Source: an uncultured Thermoanaerobaculia bacterium (GTDB lineage Bacteria; Acidobacteriota; Thermoanaerobaculia; Multivoradales; Multivoraceae). From it: DNA of 64,000 bases. This document shows, piece by piece, positions 29,086 to 37,776 of the stretch. The notes under the pieces were generated by a model, which saw only the letters and a program-made list of their open reading frames with translations, had not been told where the DNA came from and ran no database searches. The DNA lies in contig OX638294.1 in assembly GCA_951812325.1 (NCBI GenBank), positions 1,962,859 to 2,026,858 on the forward strand, given 5' to 3'. Positions within the stretch are counted from its first letter, which is position 1. Each line of letters opens with the position of its first letter. Position numbers and translations under genes: made by a program.

Positions 29086-29178
29086 AAGCCGGCGGGAACC
29101 CGGGTGGCGCGACTCCGCGCCACCCGCGAATCAGTCCGTGCGTTCGTCATCGGACGCACGGATGACACGCCGGCGCAC
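29086..29178. repeat. intergenic palindromic repeat element, copy at 29.1 kb
   Basis: One unit of the dispersed element. Hairpin arms GGTGGCGCG/CGCGCCACC lie at 29103-29124. The TCAT-loop palindrome at 29134-29161 has arms TCCGTGCGTTCG and CGGACGCACGGA. Against the 23.6-kb copy, one C to T change on the left arm is matched by G to A on the right, and a second makes a G-T pair. The stem is therefore conserved while its sequence drifts. Confidence 0.75.
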
Positions 29179-29295
29179 CCAGTTCTTCATTCGGGTGGCA
29201 GTGCTTCGAAGCCTCTCTACTGCAACGAGGCATATTGCAGTCAGTGGGACGACTGCATAGACTCCTTGCTAGTGCAAGCACCTGGAGCAAGCTCG

Positions 29296-29547
29296 ATGAA
29301 GACGATGACGATCCGCAACGTGTCGCCGGACCTGGCAGAGGCCCTCGAGGAGGAGAAGAGCCGGCGGGGCCTCTCTCTCAACCGGACCGTACTTGCTCTG
29401 ATGCAGGAGGCGCTCGGAGTCTCGGAGGAGGCGCAACGGAGCAACGGACTCCGCCGCCTGGCCGGTACGTGGACAGAGGACGAGTTCCGCGAGTTCAAAG
29501 AGGCCGTTCGGCCCTTCCGGGAAGTCGACGAGGAACTCTGGAGGTGA
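29296..29547 (+). CDS. antitoxin of a PIN toxin (FitA/RHH-like)
   Basis: An 83-residue protein starting MKTMTIRNVSPDLAEALEEE, the strand-helix start of an Arc/FitA-type ribbon-helix-helix, then RRGLSLNRTVLALMQEALG. The acidic, aromatic tail (TWTEDEFREFKEAV) is the expected toxin-binding part. Its TGA overlaps the GTG of the following PIN gene. The upstream region is A/T-richer than the surroundings (CTACTGCAACGAGGCATATT near 29217) and likely carries the promoter. Confidence 0.85.
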   Translation: MKTMTIRNVSPDLAEALEEEKSRRGLSLNRTVLALMQEALGVSEEAQRSNGLRRLAGTWTEDEFREFKEAVRPFREVDEELWR

Positions 29548-29945
29548 CGGGGCTCTGTGTCGACACCTCTGCCTACAGCAACTTCCGTCGCGGGGAATCG
29601 CGAGTCATCGAGCAGATCGACCGGGCGCGCTGGGTAGGCGTTCCGAGCATCGTCGTTGGCGAGTTGCATGCGGGGTTTCGCGCCGGAACCCGGTTCGATC
29701 AGAACCTCGGCGACCTCACCGAGTTTCTGCGTCAGCCTGTCGTGCAAGTCCTGGCCGTCGACGAGGAAGTCGCCCGCATCTATGGTGAGATCGTCTCGGA
29801 ACTGCGAACGGCGGGTCGCCCGCTGCCCACGAACGACATCTGGATTGCCGCCACCACGGTCCGCTTCGGAGCGACGGTACTGACTTTCGACGCCCACTAT
29901 CGAGAGATCGGCCGCGTCGGCTCGATCGTTCTCGGCGGAGTCTGA
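29544..29945 (+). CDS. PIN-domain toxin (VapC-like)
   Basis: A 133-residue PIN nuclease from a GTG overlapping the antitoxin stop. Acidic sites are in GLCVDTSAYSNFRRGE, VVGELHAGFRAG and PTNDIWIAATTVRFGATVLTFD, with a terminal DAHY. This fits VapC/FitB RNases that cleave tRNA or rRNA. It is convergent with the Kelch gene, 10 bp away. Confidence 0.9.
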   Translation: MTGLCVDTSAYSNFRRGESRVIEQIDRARWVGVPSIVVGELHAGFRAGTRFDQNLGDLTEFLRQPVVQVLAVDEEVARIYGEIVSELRTAGRPLPTNDIWIAATTVRFGATVLTFDAHYREIGRVGSIVLGGV

Positions 29946-29955
29946 GCACCACCTC

Positions 29956-30972
29956 TCAGGGCAGATCGGCCACCCACATCTTCGACTGCGCGCCGCGGCC
30001 CGTCGGCGAGCCGCCGGCGGCGTAGAGCCGGCCGTCGATGATCGCGGCGGCGGGCGATGACAGGGGCATCGGCAACCTGCCGAGGAGTTCCCACTCGCCG
30101 CCGGGTTCCAGCACCAGGATGTCCGGGTCGATCGACTTCGTACCGCCGGCCGGGGTCGTGTGGCCGCCCACCATGACAATCCGGCCTTCGTGGACGAAGG
30201 TACCGGCCTCGCCGTGGGAATGTCCCTTCGGAAGATCGGGGCCGCGGCTCCAGGAGTCGGTTTCCGCGTCGTAGATGTCGACGCGCGCCTGGTCAAGCTG
30301 CTGGCTGTCGTGGTTGTACTGGCCGCCGATCGCGTAGATGTGCTTGCCGATAGTGACGGCCGAGAACTGGTTGCGCGGGTCGGGCAAGGGTGCGGCGTCC
30401 TGCCAGCCCGCCGAGCCCGCAGCCCATTCGTCGAGGTCGAGGACCCAGTGGTCTCCTGAGTCCGTGTCGCGGTCGGCCTTGAGCCCGCCGAAGTAGTGCA
30501 GCTTGCGGCCGACGAGCGCCAGTCCCCCGCCGGCCCGCGGCTCGGGCAGCAGCGGCGCAGCGGTGTAGCGGTCCAGGTCCAGGTCGTAGCTCCAGACCTC
30601 GGCGATCGTGTGGCCCTTGTAGCCGTCCTTGAAACCGCCGGCGAACCAGACCGTGCGGCCGTCAAGAACCGCGTTCAGGTGGGAAACCGCGCTCGGCATG
30701 TCCTGGATCCGCGTCCAGCTACCGTCCGCCGGATCGAAGACGTCGACCCGCTTGCTCGACCGGACCGGGGCCTCGTAGCCGGCGAACAGGTAGAACTTGC
30801 CGTCGACGACCGTCGTCGCGGCTTCCCACTTGCCGGCGGGCATGTCGGGCAGTTCCTGCCAGGTGAGGTGTTGGGCGGCGAGAGTCGAGGCGCCGAGCGC
30901 GGTGAGCAGAAAGGCTCCGAGACAGGCGTAGCCGACCGGTCCGCGGCCTAGGTCGCTCCGCTTCGTTGACAT
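29956..30972 (-). CDS. secreted Kelch-repeat protein
   Basis: A 338-residue protein with a signal peptide (YACLGAFLLTALGASTLAAQ) and six Kelch-like beta-propeller blades, for example GKFYLFAGYEAPVRSSKRVD, GRTVWFAGGF, GRKLHYFGGLK, GKHIYAIGGQYNHDS, GRIVMVGGHT and GRLYAAGGSPTG. Each has the hydrophobic-GG pattern. No enzymatic domain is added. It is most likely periplasmic or extracellular and binds a ligand or glycan. It stands alone between the PIN pair and the CHAD gene. Confidence 0.88.
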   Translation of the reverse strand: MSTKRSDLGRGPVGYACLGAFLLTALGASTLAAQHLTWQELPDMPAGKWEAATTVVDGKFYLFAGYEAPVRSSKRVDVFDPADGSWTRIQDMPSAVSHLNAVLDGRTVWFAGGFKDGYKGHTIAEVWSYDLDLDRYTAAPLLPEPRAGGGLALVGRKLHYFGGLKADRDTDSGDHWVLDLDEWAAGSAGWQDAAPLPDPRNQFSAVTIGKHIYAIGGQYNHDSQQLDQARVDIYDAETDSWSRGPDLPKGHSHGEAGTFVHEGRIVMVGGHTTPAGGTKSIDPDILVLEPGGEWELLGRLPMPLSSPAAAIIDGRLYAAGGSPTGRGAQSKMWVADLP

Positions 30973-31190
30973 GGCGACTCCTCCAAGTCACAGTGGTCCG
31001 CCGCAGGAAAGCGGCTGAGAGGGTGTCTTGACTAGCACATTAGATTAGACCGCGATTCGGAGCGACGCCTGCGGCCTCGCGCGATTCCCCGGAGCCGGCG
31101 GGGACGCCGGCGCACCTGTACCTTTCCGGGGTCTCGGCACAATGGCGGCCGGTAGGCGCACGCGATGGATCGCGTGGCTGACCGTGCTCC

Positions 31191-32138
31191 TCATCCCGAC
31201 CGGCTCATACACGCACATTGGCCGCGCCCCGCTGCCCGGCTGGTTGCCGGTGGTAGGGCGGCGGCCTCATCCAGAAGCGTCCGCATGCCACCGCCTTCCA
31301 GCCAGTCAAGTCGAAACGACTGGTAGCTGATCTCCGCCCGAGCCGCGTTGAGTCGGCGCAGCTCCAGTACTCCGGACTCGCTCGCGGACGACTTGCCGTC
31401 GATGTAGCCCTTCAGCAGATCGTCGAGGACGTTCGCGTCGTTCAGAGTGCCGAGCACGTCCTGGAGCCGCTTGCAGCGATCAACCAGGGAGACCGCGACT
31501 TCGCTTTCCGCGCGTACCGGTTCGACCAGGTAGCGGAGGCGCTTGCAGGCGATGCGCACCCTGTGCGAGCCCTGTTTCCGGTCGTCGCCAACGCCGTCGA
31601 CGCAAGCCTCCAGCCTGTGAGCGATCCGGTCCAGGCGCTCGGCCAGCGCTTCCGCGTACGGCGATCCAGCGCTTCGTTCCGGCGTCCCGTGGGCCATACG
31701 CGGCACGAAACCGTCGGCCCACTCGGTGAACTCGCTACACACCGCCCGGTTCGCGTCGTCTGAGGGCACGTCCGCTGCCGACCGAAGTCGCGCCGCGACC
31801 CACTCGACACCGGACCGGTGCTTCGGCTCCAGCGCCTCGACCTGCTCCGCCAGCCACTCGAGCGCCACCTCGGCATCGCGGCTGGAGCCGGTCCGTTTCT
31901 GGAAGCCGGCGAGCGTCCGCCGATCCCGCTTCCCGACCACGCCTCGCAGCAGTCCCTTCCAGGCGCTCAGGGTACTCCGCAGCCGCCGGATCGCGACCCG
32001 GAAATCGTGCAGGCCTTCCCGATCCCCGGGATCGAGGCAACGAAGCGCCGCCGCCCGGGCCTGGGAGACGAGGTCGAGAGCGATCAGGCGCACCGCAGCT
32101 TCCGCGTCGCGCCGCAACAGGTCGTTCGGAAGGGGCAT
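31191..32138 (-). CDS. CHAD domain protein
   Basis: A 315-residue helical protein with the conserved His and basic residues of CHAD: GLHDFRVAIRRLRSTLSAW, RDRRTLAGFQKRTGSSRDAE and the second half repeat HRVRIACKRLRYLVEPVR. CHAD domains bind polyphosphate and often lie beside CYTH or polyphosphate genes; neither is visible here. The gene is transcribed divergently from tnaA across a 188-bp space that must hold both promoters. No export signal is present. Confidence 0.88.
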   Translation of the reverse strand: MPLPNDLLRRDAEAAVRLIALDLVSQARAAALRCLDPGDREGLHDFRVAIRRLRSTLSAWKGLLRGVVGKRDRRTLAGFQKRTGSSRDAEVALEWLAEQVEALEPKHRSGVEWVAARLRSAADVPSDDANRAVCSEFTEWADGFVPRMAHGTPERSAGSPYAEALAERLDRIAHRLEACVDGVGDDRKQGSHRVRIACKRLRYLVEPVRAESEVAVSLVDRCKRLQDVLGTLNDANVLDDLLKGYIDGKSSASESGVLELRRLNAARAEISYQSFRLDWLEGGGMRTLLDEAAALPPATSRAAGRGQCACMSRSG

Positions 32139-32326
32139 CGGGCCAGTATAGGAAGGCTGGTCTTTGAAGAACGCGGCGGAACTCCCGGCGCCGGCGGGCG
32201 CCGCCGGCGCGCACGGTCTTCCGCCGCGCCAGCTCCAACCGCCGCCCGGAGCTCAGGCAGGGCCGCCCGGACGGTTGTATTCTGACGATCCGGGCAGCGG
32301 AGATCCCGACGCTCGTCCACCTGTCC

Positions 32327-33676
32327 ATGAAGACCATCATCGAGCCCTTCCGGATCAAGGCCGTCGAGCCGATCCGGCTACCCACCGCGGAACACCGCGA
32401 GGCCGCGCTCCGCCGTGCCGGCTTCAACCTGTTCAGGATCGAGGCGAAGCACGTCCTGATCGACCTGCTCACCGACAGCGGAACCGGCGCGATGAGCGCG
32501 CAGCAATGGGCCGCGATCATGCGCGCAGACGAGAGCTACGCCGGCTCGACCAGTTTCCTCCGCCTGCGGGAGACCGTCGAGGAGATCATGGGGTTCCGGC
32601 AGATGCTGCCGACCCACCAGGGGCGCGCCAGCGAGCGGATTCTCTTTGACCTGATCGGCGGCGCCGGGAAGATCGTGCCGAACAACGCCCACTTCGACAC
32701 GACCCGCGCGAACATCGAGCACAGCGGCGCCCGGGCCATCGACCTCGCCATCCCCGAGGCGGCGGATCCAACCAGTCGACACCCGTTCAAGGGCAATCTC
32801 GATCTGGATCGGCTGGAGTCGCTGCTGGCCGCCGAGAGTGCGCGCATCCCGGTAGTGATGTGTACGGTGACGAGCAACACGAGCGGCGGCCAGCCCGTGA
32901 GCCTGGAGAATCTCCGCGCGACGCGGCAGCTGTGCCGCCGCTACGGCGTGCCGTTGTTCCTCGATGCCTGCCGGTTCGCGGAGAACGCCTGGTTCATCAG
33001 GGAACGGGAAGCCGGGCAGCAGGAGCGTTCCGCTCGCGCGATCGTGCGCGAGATGTTCGACCTCGCCGACGGCGCCACGATCAGCGCCAAGAAGGACGGG
33101 ATCGTCAACATCGGAGGATTGCTGCTCCTGCGCGACGCCGAGCTGTTCCGCCGCGCCAGCGATCTGACCATCCTGACCGAGGGCTACGTCACCTACGGCG
33201 GGCTGGCCGGCAGGGATCTGGAGGCGATGGCCCTCGGCTTCCACGAGGTGCTCGATGAGGATTACCTCCGCTACCGGATCCGCAGCACGACGTACGTCGG
33301 CGAAAAGTTGCTGGAGGCCGGCATCCAGATCGTCGAGCCGCCGGGCGGCCACGCCATCTACATCGACGCCTGCCGCTTCTGCCGGCGCCTGTCCCGCGAG
33401 CAGCTTCCCGGCCAGGCGCTCGTCGTCGCTCTCTACCGTCATGCCGGCATCCGCACCTGCGAGGTGGGGACCGTCATGTTCGGCGCCCGTCGACCGCCGC
33501 CGCTCGACCTCGTTCGCCTGGCGGTGCCGAGGCGGGTCTACACGCAGTCCCACATGGACTACGTCGTGGAGGCGCTGATCGAGTTGTTCGGCGAGCGGGA
33601 CCGGATTCGGGGACTGCGAATCGTCGAGGCGCCGGAGACCCTGCCGCATTTCAGCGCTTCGTTCGAGGAGCTCTAG
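32327..33676 (+). CDS. tnaA: tryptophanase
   Basis: A 449-residue PLP enzyme that splits tryptophan to indole, pyruvate and ammonia. The PLP lysine lies in ISAKKDGIVNIGG near residue 256. Other family blocks are YAGSTSFLRL, LPTHQGRASERILF, VTSNTSGGQPVS, DACRFAENAWFI and YGGLAGRDLEAMALG. To separate it from tyrosine phenol-lyase: the position of the lyase Arg381 is Val here (TCEVG) and the lyase Phe448 position is His (LPHFSASF), both as in tryptophanase. No tnaC-like leader or tnaB permease is seen next to it. Confidence 0.9.
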   Translation: MKTIIEPFRIKAVEPIRLPTAEHREAALRRAGFNLFRIEAKHVLIDLLTDSGTGAMSAQQWAAIMRADESYAGSTSFLRLRETVEEIMGFRQMLPTHQGRASERILFDLIGGAGKIVPNNAHFDTTRANIEHSGARAIDLAIPEAADPTSRHPFKGNLDLDRLESLLAAESARIPVVMCTVTSNTSGGQPVSLENLRATRQLCRRYGVPLFLDACRFAENAWFIREREAGQQERSARAIVREMFDLADGATISAKKDGIVNIGGLLLLRDAELFRRASDLTILTEGYVTYGGLAGRDLEAMALGFHEVLDEDYLRYRIRSTTYVGEKLLEAGIQIVEPPGGHAIYIDACRFCRRLSREQLPGQALVVALYRHAGIRTCEVGTVMFGARRPPPLDLVRLAVPRRVYTQSHMDYVVEALIELFGERDRIRGLRIVEAPETLPHFSASFEEL

Positions 33677-33776
33677 CAGCCCGTGGCAGAAGTCCGTGTC
33701 GCACCGAGAGTGGCCAGGCGCCGGCCCGGCAAGGCGCGACGAGGGCTGCGAGTTGCCGGTGGATAGACTCGCTGCC

Positions 33777-34757
33777 ATGGCTGAGCCCGTCCAGGCCGCG
33801 AGTTCCCGGGCGCCGGAAGCGAGACTCGGCGGAGCTGAACTGTCGCCGCTTGCCCTGGCCGGGGTGTCCGGTTGCGGGACGATCCGCATCCCGCGCGAGG
33901 AGATCGGCAACTACGAGGGCCGCCTCGAGTATTGGGAGGCGCAGTCCGAGATGGCGCTGGTCGTCTGCGAGCCGACGACCGCGTATCACGAGCGGCCTTC
34001 GCAGCGGTTGGCCGGTCTGGCGCGGCTGATCGCGGCATCAAGGGGCGCGCCGATCGAGACCTTCGGGACCACGGACCTGGTGCGTTTCAAGGCTGACGGC
34101 ACGCGCAGCAAGTTGATCCAGGCGGATCAGATCCTGTACGTCGATCCGAGCGTGCTGCCAGCCGGAGCGCCGGTGGTGGACGTGGACGGCCACGCATTGC
34201 CGGACGTGGTCCTGGAAGTCGACTACTCGACCGATGTGCGGGTGTGGAAGCTGCCGCTCTACGAGGCGTGGGGCTTCCCGGAGGTCTGGGTCGATGTGCC
34301 GGATGAGCGTTCCCATCCGCGGTCGCGGCCTTCCGGTCTGACGATTCATGTCCACGACGGTGAGCGTTTCCAGGAAGCGCCGTCCAGCCGCGCGTTCCCG
34401 AGCTGGACGGCCGAAGAGATCCACGTCGCCTTGAGCCGTCGGCTGCCGTCCCCGGAGACGCTGGCTGTTCTTCGCCGCGTCGGCCGGGCCTTGGGCGCAA
34501 AGGAGGGGACCGGTCCGGACGACGATCCGTGGTTGCGGGCCGAGCGCGCCGACGCGCGGGAGGAGGCCCATGCCGAGGGCCGCGCGGAAGGGCGTGCCCT
34601 CATGGTGGTCGCAGTGCTGCAGGCGCGCGGCGTCGCCACGGGTCCGGACCTTCCCGAACGCCTGGCCGGCCTCCGCGGCTGGTCCGAGGTCGAGATGGTC
34701 CAGGCGGCGCAAACATGCGCCGACGAAGCCGAGCTCTTGCGGCGCCTCCAGCGCTGA
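33777..34757 (+). CDS. Uma2-family (DUF820) PD-(D/E)xK endonuclease-like protein
   Basis: A 326-residue protein from the ATG at 33777; the frame is open upstream but that stretch shows no conservation. The Uma2 nuclease core shows DQILYVDPSVLP, DVVLEVDYSTDVRVWKLPLY and FPEVWVDVPDE, where D/E-x-D type residues form the putative active site. A long C-terminal Glu/Ala/Arg-rich stretch (RADAREEAHAEGRAEGRAL) is common in this family. Uma2 proteins are numerous in some phyla and have no settled role. Confidence 0.8.
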   Translation: MAEPVQAASSRAPEARLGGAELSPLALAGVSGCGTIRIPREEIGNYEGRLEYWEAQSEMALVVCEPTTAYHERPSQRLAGLARLIAASRGAPIETFGTTDLVRFKADGTRSKLIQADQILYVDPSVLPAGAPVVDVDGHALPDVVLEVDYSTDVRVWKLPLYEAWGFPEVWVDVPDERSHPRSRPSGLTIHVHDGERFQEAPSSRAFPSWTAEEIHVALSRRLPSPETLAVLRRVGRALGAKEGTGPDDDPWLRAERADAREEAHAEGRAEGRALMVVAVLQARGVATGPDLPERLAGLRGWSEVEMVQAAQTCADEAELLRRLQR

Positions 34758-34788
34758 GCCTGCGACCGCGATCAGCCGGGCGCGACGT

Positions 34789-36549
34789 TTACCCGGTCGT
34801 GCGGGGCAGGAGGCGGAACAGGCCGTAACCTGCCAGCAGGGCCACGGCGGCGAATGCGACCGCCTCGAGCCCGCGCCCGTAAAGAGCCATCCCGGTCCCA
34901 AACAGCGCGGCATACACCGCGACGCAACCGAAGAGCCAGGCGAGCAGCGCCGCCGTGGCGCTGCCGGGCACGTCCGGCCGCGTCTCGACGACTCTCCGCC
35001 AACCCCGCGCGAACGGTCGGACGCGGTCGTAGAACGACTGCAGGACGGCCGTCTCCGTCGGCCGCGTGGCCATCGTCACGCTGAACCAGACCGCGGTGGT
35101 CAGGCCCACGCCGAACAGGAGCTGCGCCGCGGCCGAGGGCAGCGCCAGCCCCAGCCCTTCGTGGACGAACTGGAACCACACGGCGACCCCGAACGAGACG
35201 ACCATCGCCGAGATCTCGGACCAGGCGTTGATCCGCCACCAGAACCAGCGCAGCAGAAAGATCAGGCCCGTGCCGGCGCCGATCTGCAGCAGGATCCGGA
35301 ACGCCTGCATCGCGTTCTCGAGCCACAGCGCCACCGCCGCCGCGACCGCGACGAGGCCGATCGTCGACAGCCGGGCGACGAGGACGTAGTGCGATTCGCC
35401 GCGCCCGGGTCGAACGAAGCGACGGTACACGTCGTCGACGATGTAGGAGGCGCCCCAGTTGAGATGCGTCGAGACGGTCGACATCAGCGCCGCCGCGAGC
35501 GAAGCAACGACCAGGCCGAGCAGACCGTGCGGCAGGAAGACGAGCATCGCCGGATAGGCCAGGTCGTGCCGGATGATCGACGGATCGAGGTGCGGGAAGG
35601 CGGCAGCGATCGAGTCCAGCGTCGGATAGACGACCAGCGAAGCCAGGGCGACGAGGATCCACGGCCACGGCCGCAGCGCGTAGTGGGCGATGTTGAACCA
35701 CAGGGTCGCGCCCATCGAGTCCCGCTCGCTGCGCGCGGCGAGCATGCGCTGGGCCGCGTAGCCGCCGCCCCCCGGTTCGGCGCCCGGATACCAGGTGGAC
35801 CACCACTGGACGGCGACCGGGATCAGGAAGACGCTGGCCGCGGTCTCCCAATCTCCGAAGTCGGGCAGCAGGGCGAGACGCGAGGCGATGTCGGGGTTCG
35901 AGACGAGGCCCGAGAGCCCGCCGACGGCCGGGTGCGCCAGCGCGTACCACGCGGCCGCTACGGAACCCGCCATCGCGATGACGAACAGCATGAGGTCCGT
36001 GACGACGACGCCCCAGAGGCCGGAGGTGGCCGAGTACACAGCCGTCACGGCGGCGGCGACCAGCACCGTCGTGTACTTGTCGGCACCGAGCAGTACGCCG
36101 CCGATCTTGATCCCGGCAAGCAGCACGGCCGCCATGACCATCACGTTGAAGAAGACGCCCAGGTACACCGCCCGGAAGCCGCGCAGGAAGACGGCCGCCC
36201 GACCCGAGTAGCGCAGTTCGTAGAAGCCGATGTCGGTGAAGACGCCGGAGCGCCGCCAGAGCTTCGCGTAGAAGAACGTCGTGCACATGCCGGTGATCAG
36301 GAACGCCCACCACATCCAGTTGCCCGAGACGCCGCCGCTGCGCACCAGGTCGGTGACCAGGTTCGGCGTGTCGGTCGAGAAGGTCGTGGCGACCATCGAC
36401 GTGCCAAGCAGCCACCACGGCAGGTTGCGACCGGCGAGGAAGAACTGGCCTGTGCCGGAGCCGGCGCGCCGGGCGAAGACGAGGCCGACGGCGAGCGCGA
36501 GAGCCCCGTACGCGGCGAGGACGGCCCAGTCGAGACCGTTCAGCCTCAA
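34789..36549 (-). CDS. sodium:solute symporter family protein
   Basis: A transporter of about 586 residues with the SSS fold of many hydrophobic segments. The opening is LNGLDWAVLAAYGALALAVGL, then FFLAGRNLPWWLLGTSMVAT and FSTDTPNLVTDLV, the first-helix sodium and substrate region. It was started at a TTG at 36549 whose bases overlap the TGA of the upstream nucleotidyltransferase gene (TTGA); upstream codons in this frame belong to that gene. Translation is probably coupled. The substrate is not clear; with the sugar-nucleotide enzyme next door a sugar or sugar acid is plausible. Confidence 0.82.
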   Translation of the reverse strand: MRLNGLDWAVLAAYGALALAVGLVFARRAGSGTGQFFLAGRNLPWWLLGTSMVATTFSTDTPNLVTDLVRSGGVSGNWMWWAFLITGMCTTFFYAKLWRRSGVFTDIGFYELRYSGRAAVFLRGFRAVYLGVFFNVMVMAAVLLAGIKIGGVLLGADKYTTVLVAAAVTAVYSATSGLWGVVVTDLMLFVIAMAGSVAAAWYALAHPAVGGLSGLVSNPDIASRLALLPDFGDWETAASVFLIPVAVQWWSTWYPGAEPGGGGYAAQRMLAARSERDSMGATLWFNIAHYALRPWPWILVALASLVVYPTLDSIAAAFPHLDPSIIRHDLAYPAMLVFLPHGLLGLVVASLAAALMSTVSTHLNWGASYIVDDVYRRFVRPGRGESHYVLVARLSTIGLVAVAAAVALWLENAMQAFRILLQIGAGTGLIFLLRWFWWRINAWSEISAMVVSFGVAVWFQFVHEGLGLALPSAAAQLLFGVGLTTAVWFSVTMATRPTETAVLQSFYDRVRPFARGWRRVVETRPDVPGSATAALLAWLFGCVAVYAALFGTGMALYGRGLEAVAFAAVALLAGYGLFRLLPRTTG

Positions 36550-37496
36550 GCAGGTCTCGGGGACGCGCGGCCCGCGAACCACTCGGCCAGGCCATCCGGG
36601 TAGTCGCCGGTTTCGATGCACTGCTGCAGGGTGGAAGCGACCGGGGGCAGGTCGCCGGGGTAGGTCAGCCCGGCGGTGCTCTGCGTCATGGGCAGTAGCC
36701 GAACCCGGGCTGATCCCTGGCCGATCAGGTGACCGACCGTCTCGCTGAGCAGGAACTCGTCCTGCAGGGGATCCTCGAGGTGCGCATGGAAGTCCGCGAA
36801 CGCGGCTTCGAGGAGACCGAAGATCGAAGGCTGGAAGGCCCAGAGGTTCATCGAGCACAGGGTTTCGCGCGCCAGGTTGCGGACGTCTCCCCCGCCATCG
36901 CGGCCGACGAGGCCCGCATCCGTGACCCGTACGTCGTAGATCTCGTCGATCCCTGCCAGGGTCTCGTCCGTGCCGGCGGCCACGATCCCCCGGTTGACGC
37001 CGCTGGTTCGGGAAACGCCGGTCCGATGGAGTTCATAGGCGCCGAGGAAGTGCGAATCGTCGCCCGCCTCCAGCCCGTCGGCGGCACGCCGGCCGAACGA
37101 CTCGATCGCCCTCGGACCGTAGAAGTCGTCCGCGTTGACGACCAGGAACGGTCCTTCCACCTTCTGCCGCAGCGCGAACACGGCATGGCCGGTGCCCCAC
37201 GGTTTGGCCCTCCCCGCTGGCGCCGCCGCACCGTCGGGCAAATCGTCCAGGTCCTGAGCCACGAAGTCGACGGGAACAGCCCGGCCGGCATGCTCCGCGG
37301 CCCGACTCATGATCTGCTCCGTCCGGTCCGCCGAGGTCACGAACACGACCTTCCCGCAGCCGGCGCGGAGCGCGTCGCAGATCGCGTACTCGAACAGCAC
37401 CTCGCCGCTCGGACCGACCGGTTCAAGCGTCTTCAGGCGCCCGAATCTCGCCGAGCGGCCGGCGGCGAGAATCGCCAGCGTGAGTTCCTGGCTCAA
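36546..37496 (-). CDS. NTP-transferase (sugar nucleotidyltransferase-like) protein
   Basis: A 316-residue Rossmann-like nucleotidyltransferase. The nucleotide-binding loop is LAILAAGRSARFGRLK at residues 7-22, and the metal Asp lies in FLVVNADDFYGP. The start is a TTG at 37496 whose last bases are shared with the TGA of a small upstream reading frame. It resembles predicted sugar-phosphate nucleotidyltransferases rather than MobA, since it has the long insert RTGVSRTSGVNRGIV. It is coupled to the symporter gene, so uptake and activation of one sugar is a reasonable guess. Confidence 0.82.
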   Translation of the reverse strand: MSQELTLAILAAGRSARFGRLKTLEPVGPSGEVLFEYAICDALRAGCGKVVFVTSADRTEQIMSRAAEHAGRAVPVDFVAQDLDDLPDGAAAPAGRAKPWGTGHAVFALRQKVEGPFLVVNADDFYGPRAIESFGRRAADGLEAGDDSHFLGAYELHRTGVSRTSGVNRGIVAAGTDETLAGIDEIYDVRVTDAGLVGRDGGGDVRNLARETLCSMNLWAFQPSIFGLLEAAFADFHAHLEDPLQDEFLLSETVGHLIGQGSARVRLLPMTQSTAGLTYPGDLPPVASTLQQCIETGDYPDGLAEWFAGRASPRPA

Positions 37497-37606
37497 ACGG
37501 CTCGATGCCTCTCGACGACCGCCAGGTCAAGCTCGACGCCCGGACCGGGCCCCGTCGGCGGTTCGATGTTGTCGATCAGGATCGTCTCGAGTTCGGTGAT
37601 CTTCAT
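37493..37606 (-). pseudogene. collapsed enolase-superfamily gene (N-terminus joined to C-terminus)
   Basis: A 37-codon frame: MKITELETILIDN is the typical N-terminal strand of mandelate-racemase/muconate-cycloisomerase enzymes, and it runs directly into GPGPGVELDLAVVERHRAV. The latter resembles the very end of the intact enolase-superfamily gene at 49805..50920 (GPGLGVEIDFDLIERNK). The barrel of about 330 residues is missing, so this looks like an internal in-frame deletion. It keeps overlapping junctions on both sides (ATGA upstream, TTGA downstream), which may be why it persists: it carries coupled translation to the next gene. Confidence 0.65.
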
Positions 37607-37728
37607 CTTCGACCCCTCAGGAGTATTTGAGCCGGAGCGGCCGCCGCCTGGCGCGCCGCGGTCAAGCCGGCGGTCATGCCGGCCGCCGCGGTCCCCGCGC
37701 TGGAGACGAAGCCGCGCCTCGTGATCAT
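37603..37728 (-). CDS. small frame with Tat-like signal (41 aa), probably a remnant
   Basis: ATG at 37728 gives MITRRGFVSSAGTAAAG, a twin-arginine signal sequence (TRRGF), followed by only 20 more codons ending LLRGRR. The stop overlaps the next start (ATGA). No mature domain is present, so this is likely the signal peptide of a deleted exported protein. It could still serve as a leader for the coupled genes downstream. Not sure it is expressed. Confidence 0.4.
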   Translation of the reverse strand: MITRRGFVSSAGTAAAGMTAGLTAARQAAAAPAQILLRGRR

Positions 37729-37776
37729 TGCAGGCCGCCTGACTCTACGCGGCCGGCAAGCGCATCGGGTCAGAGC

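Noticed and set aside
31142..31330. Small + strand frame with one hydrophobic segment
   Set aside because: It overlaps the 3' end of the CHAD gene on the other strand, has no clear ribosome site and no similarity to anything recognised.
32327..33676. Tyrosine phenol-lyase instead of tryptophanase
   Set aside because: The residues that separate the enzymes (Val at the Arg381 position, His at the Phe448 position) are those of tryptophanase.
33664..33684. Shared TAGCAGCCCGTG after tnaA and after the D-2-hydroxyacid dehydrogenase (48348)
   Set aside because: Only 12 bases and no further similarity; too short to call a repeat.
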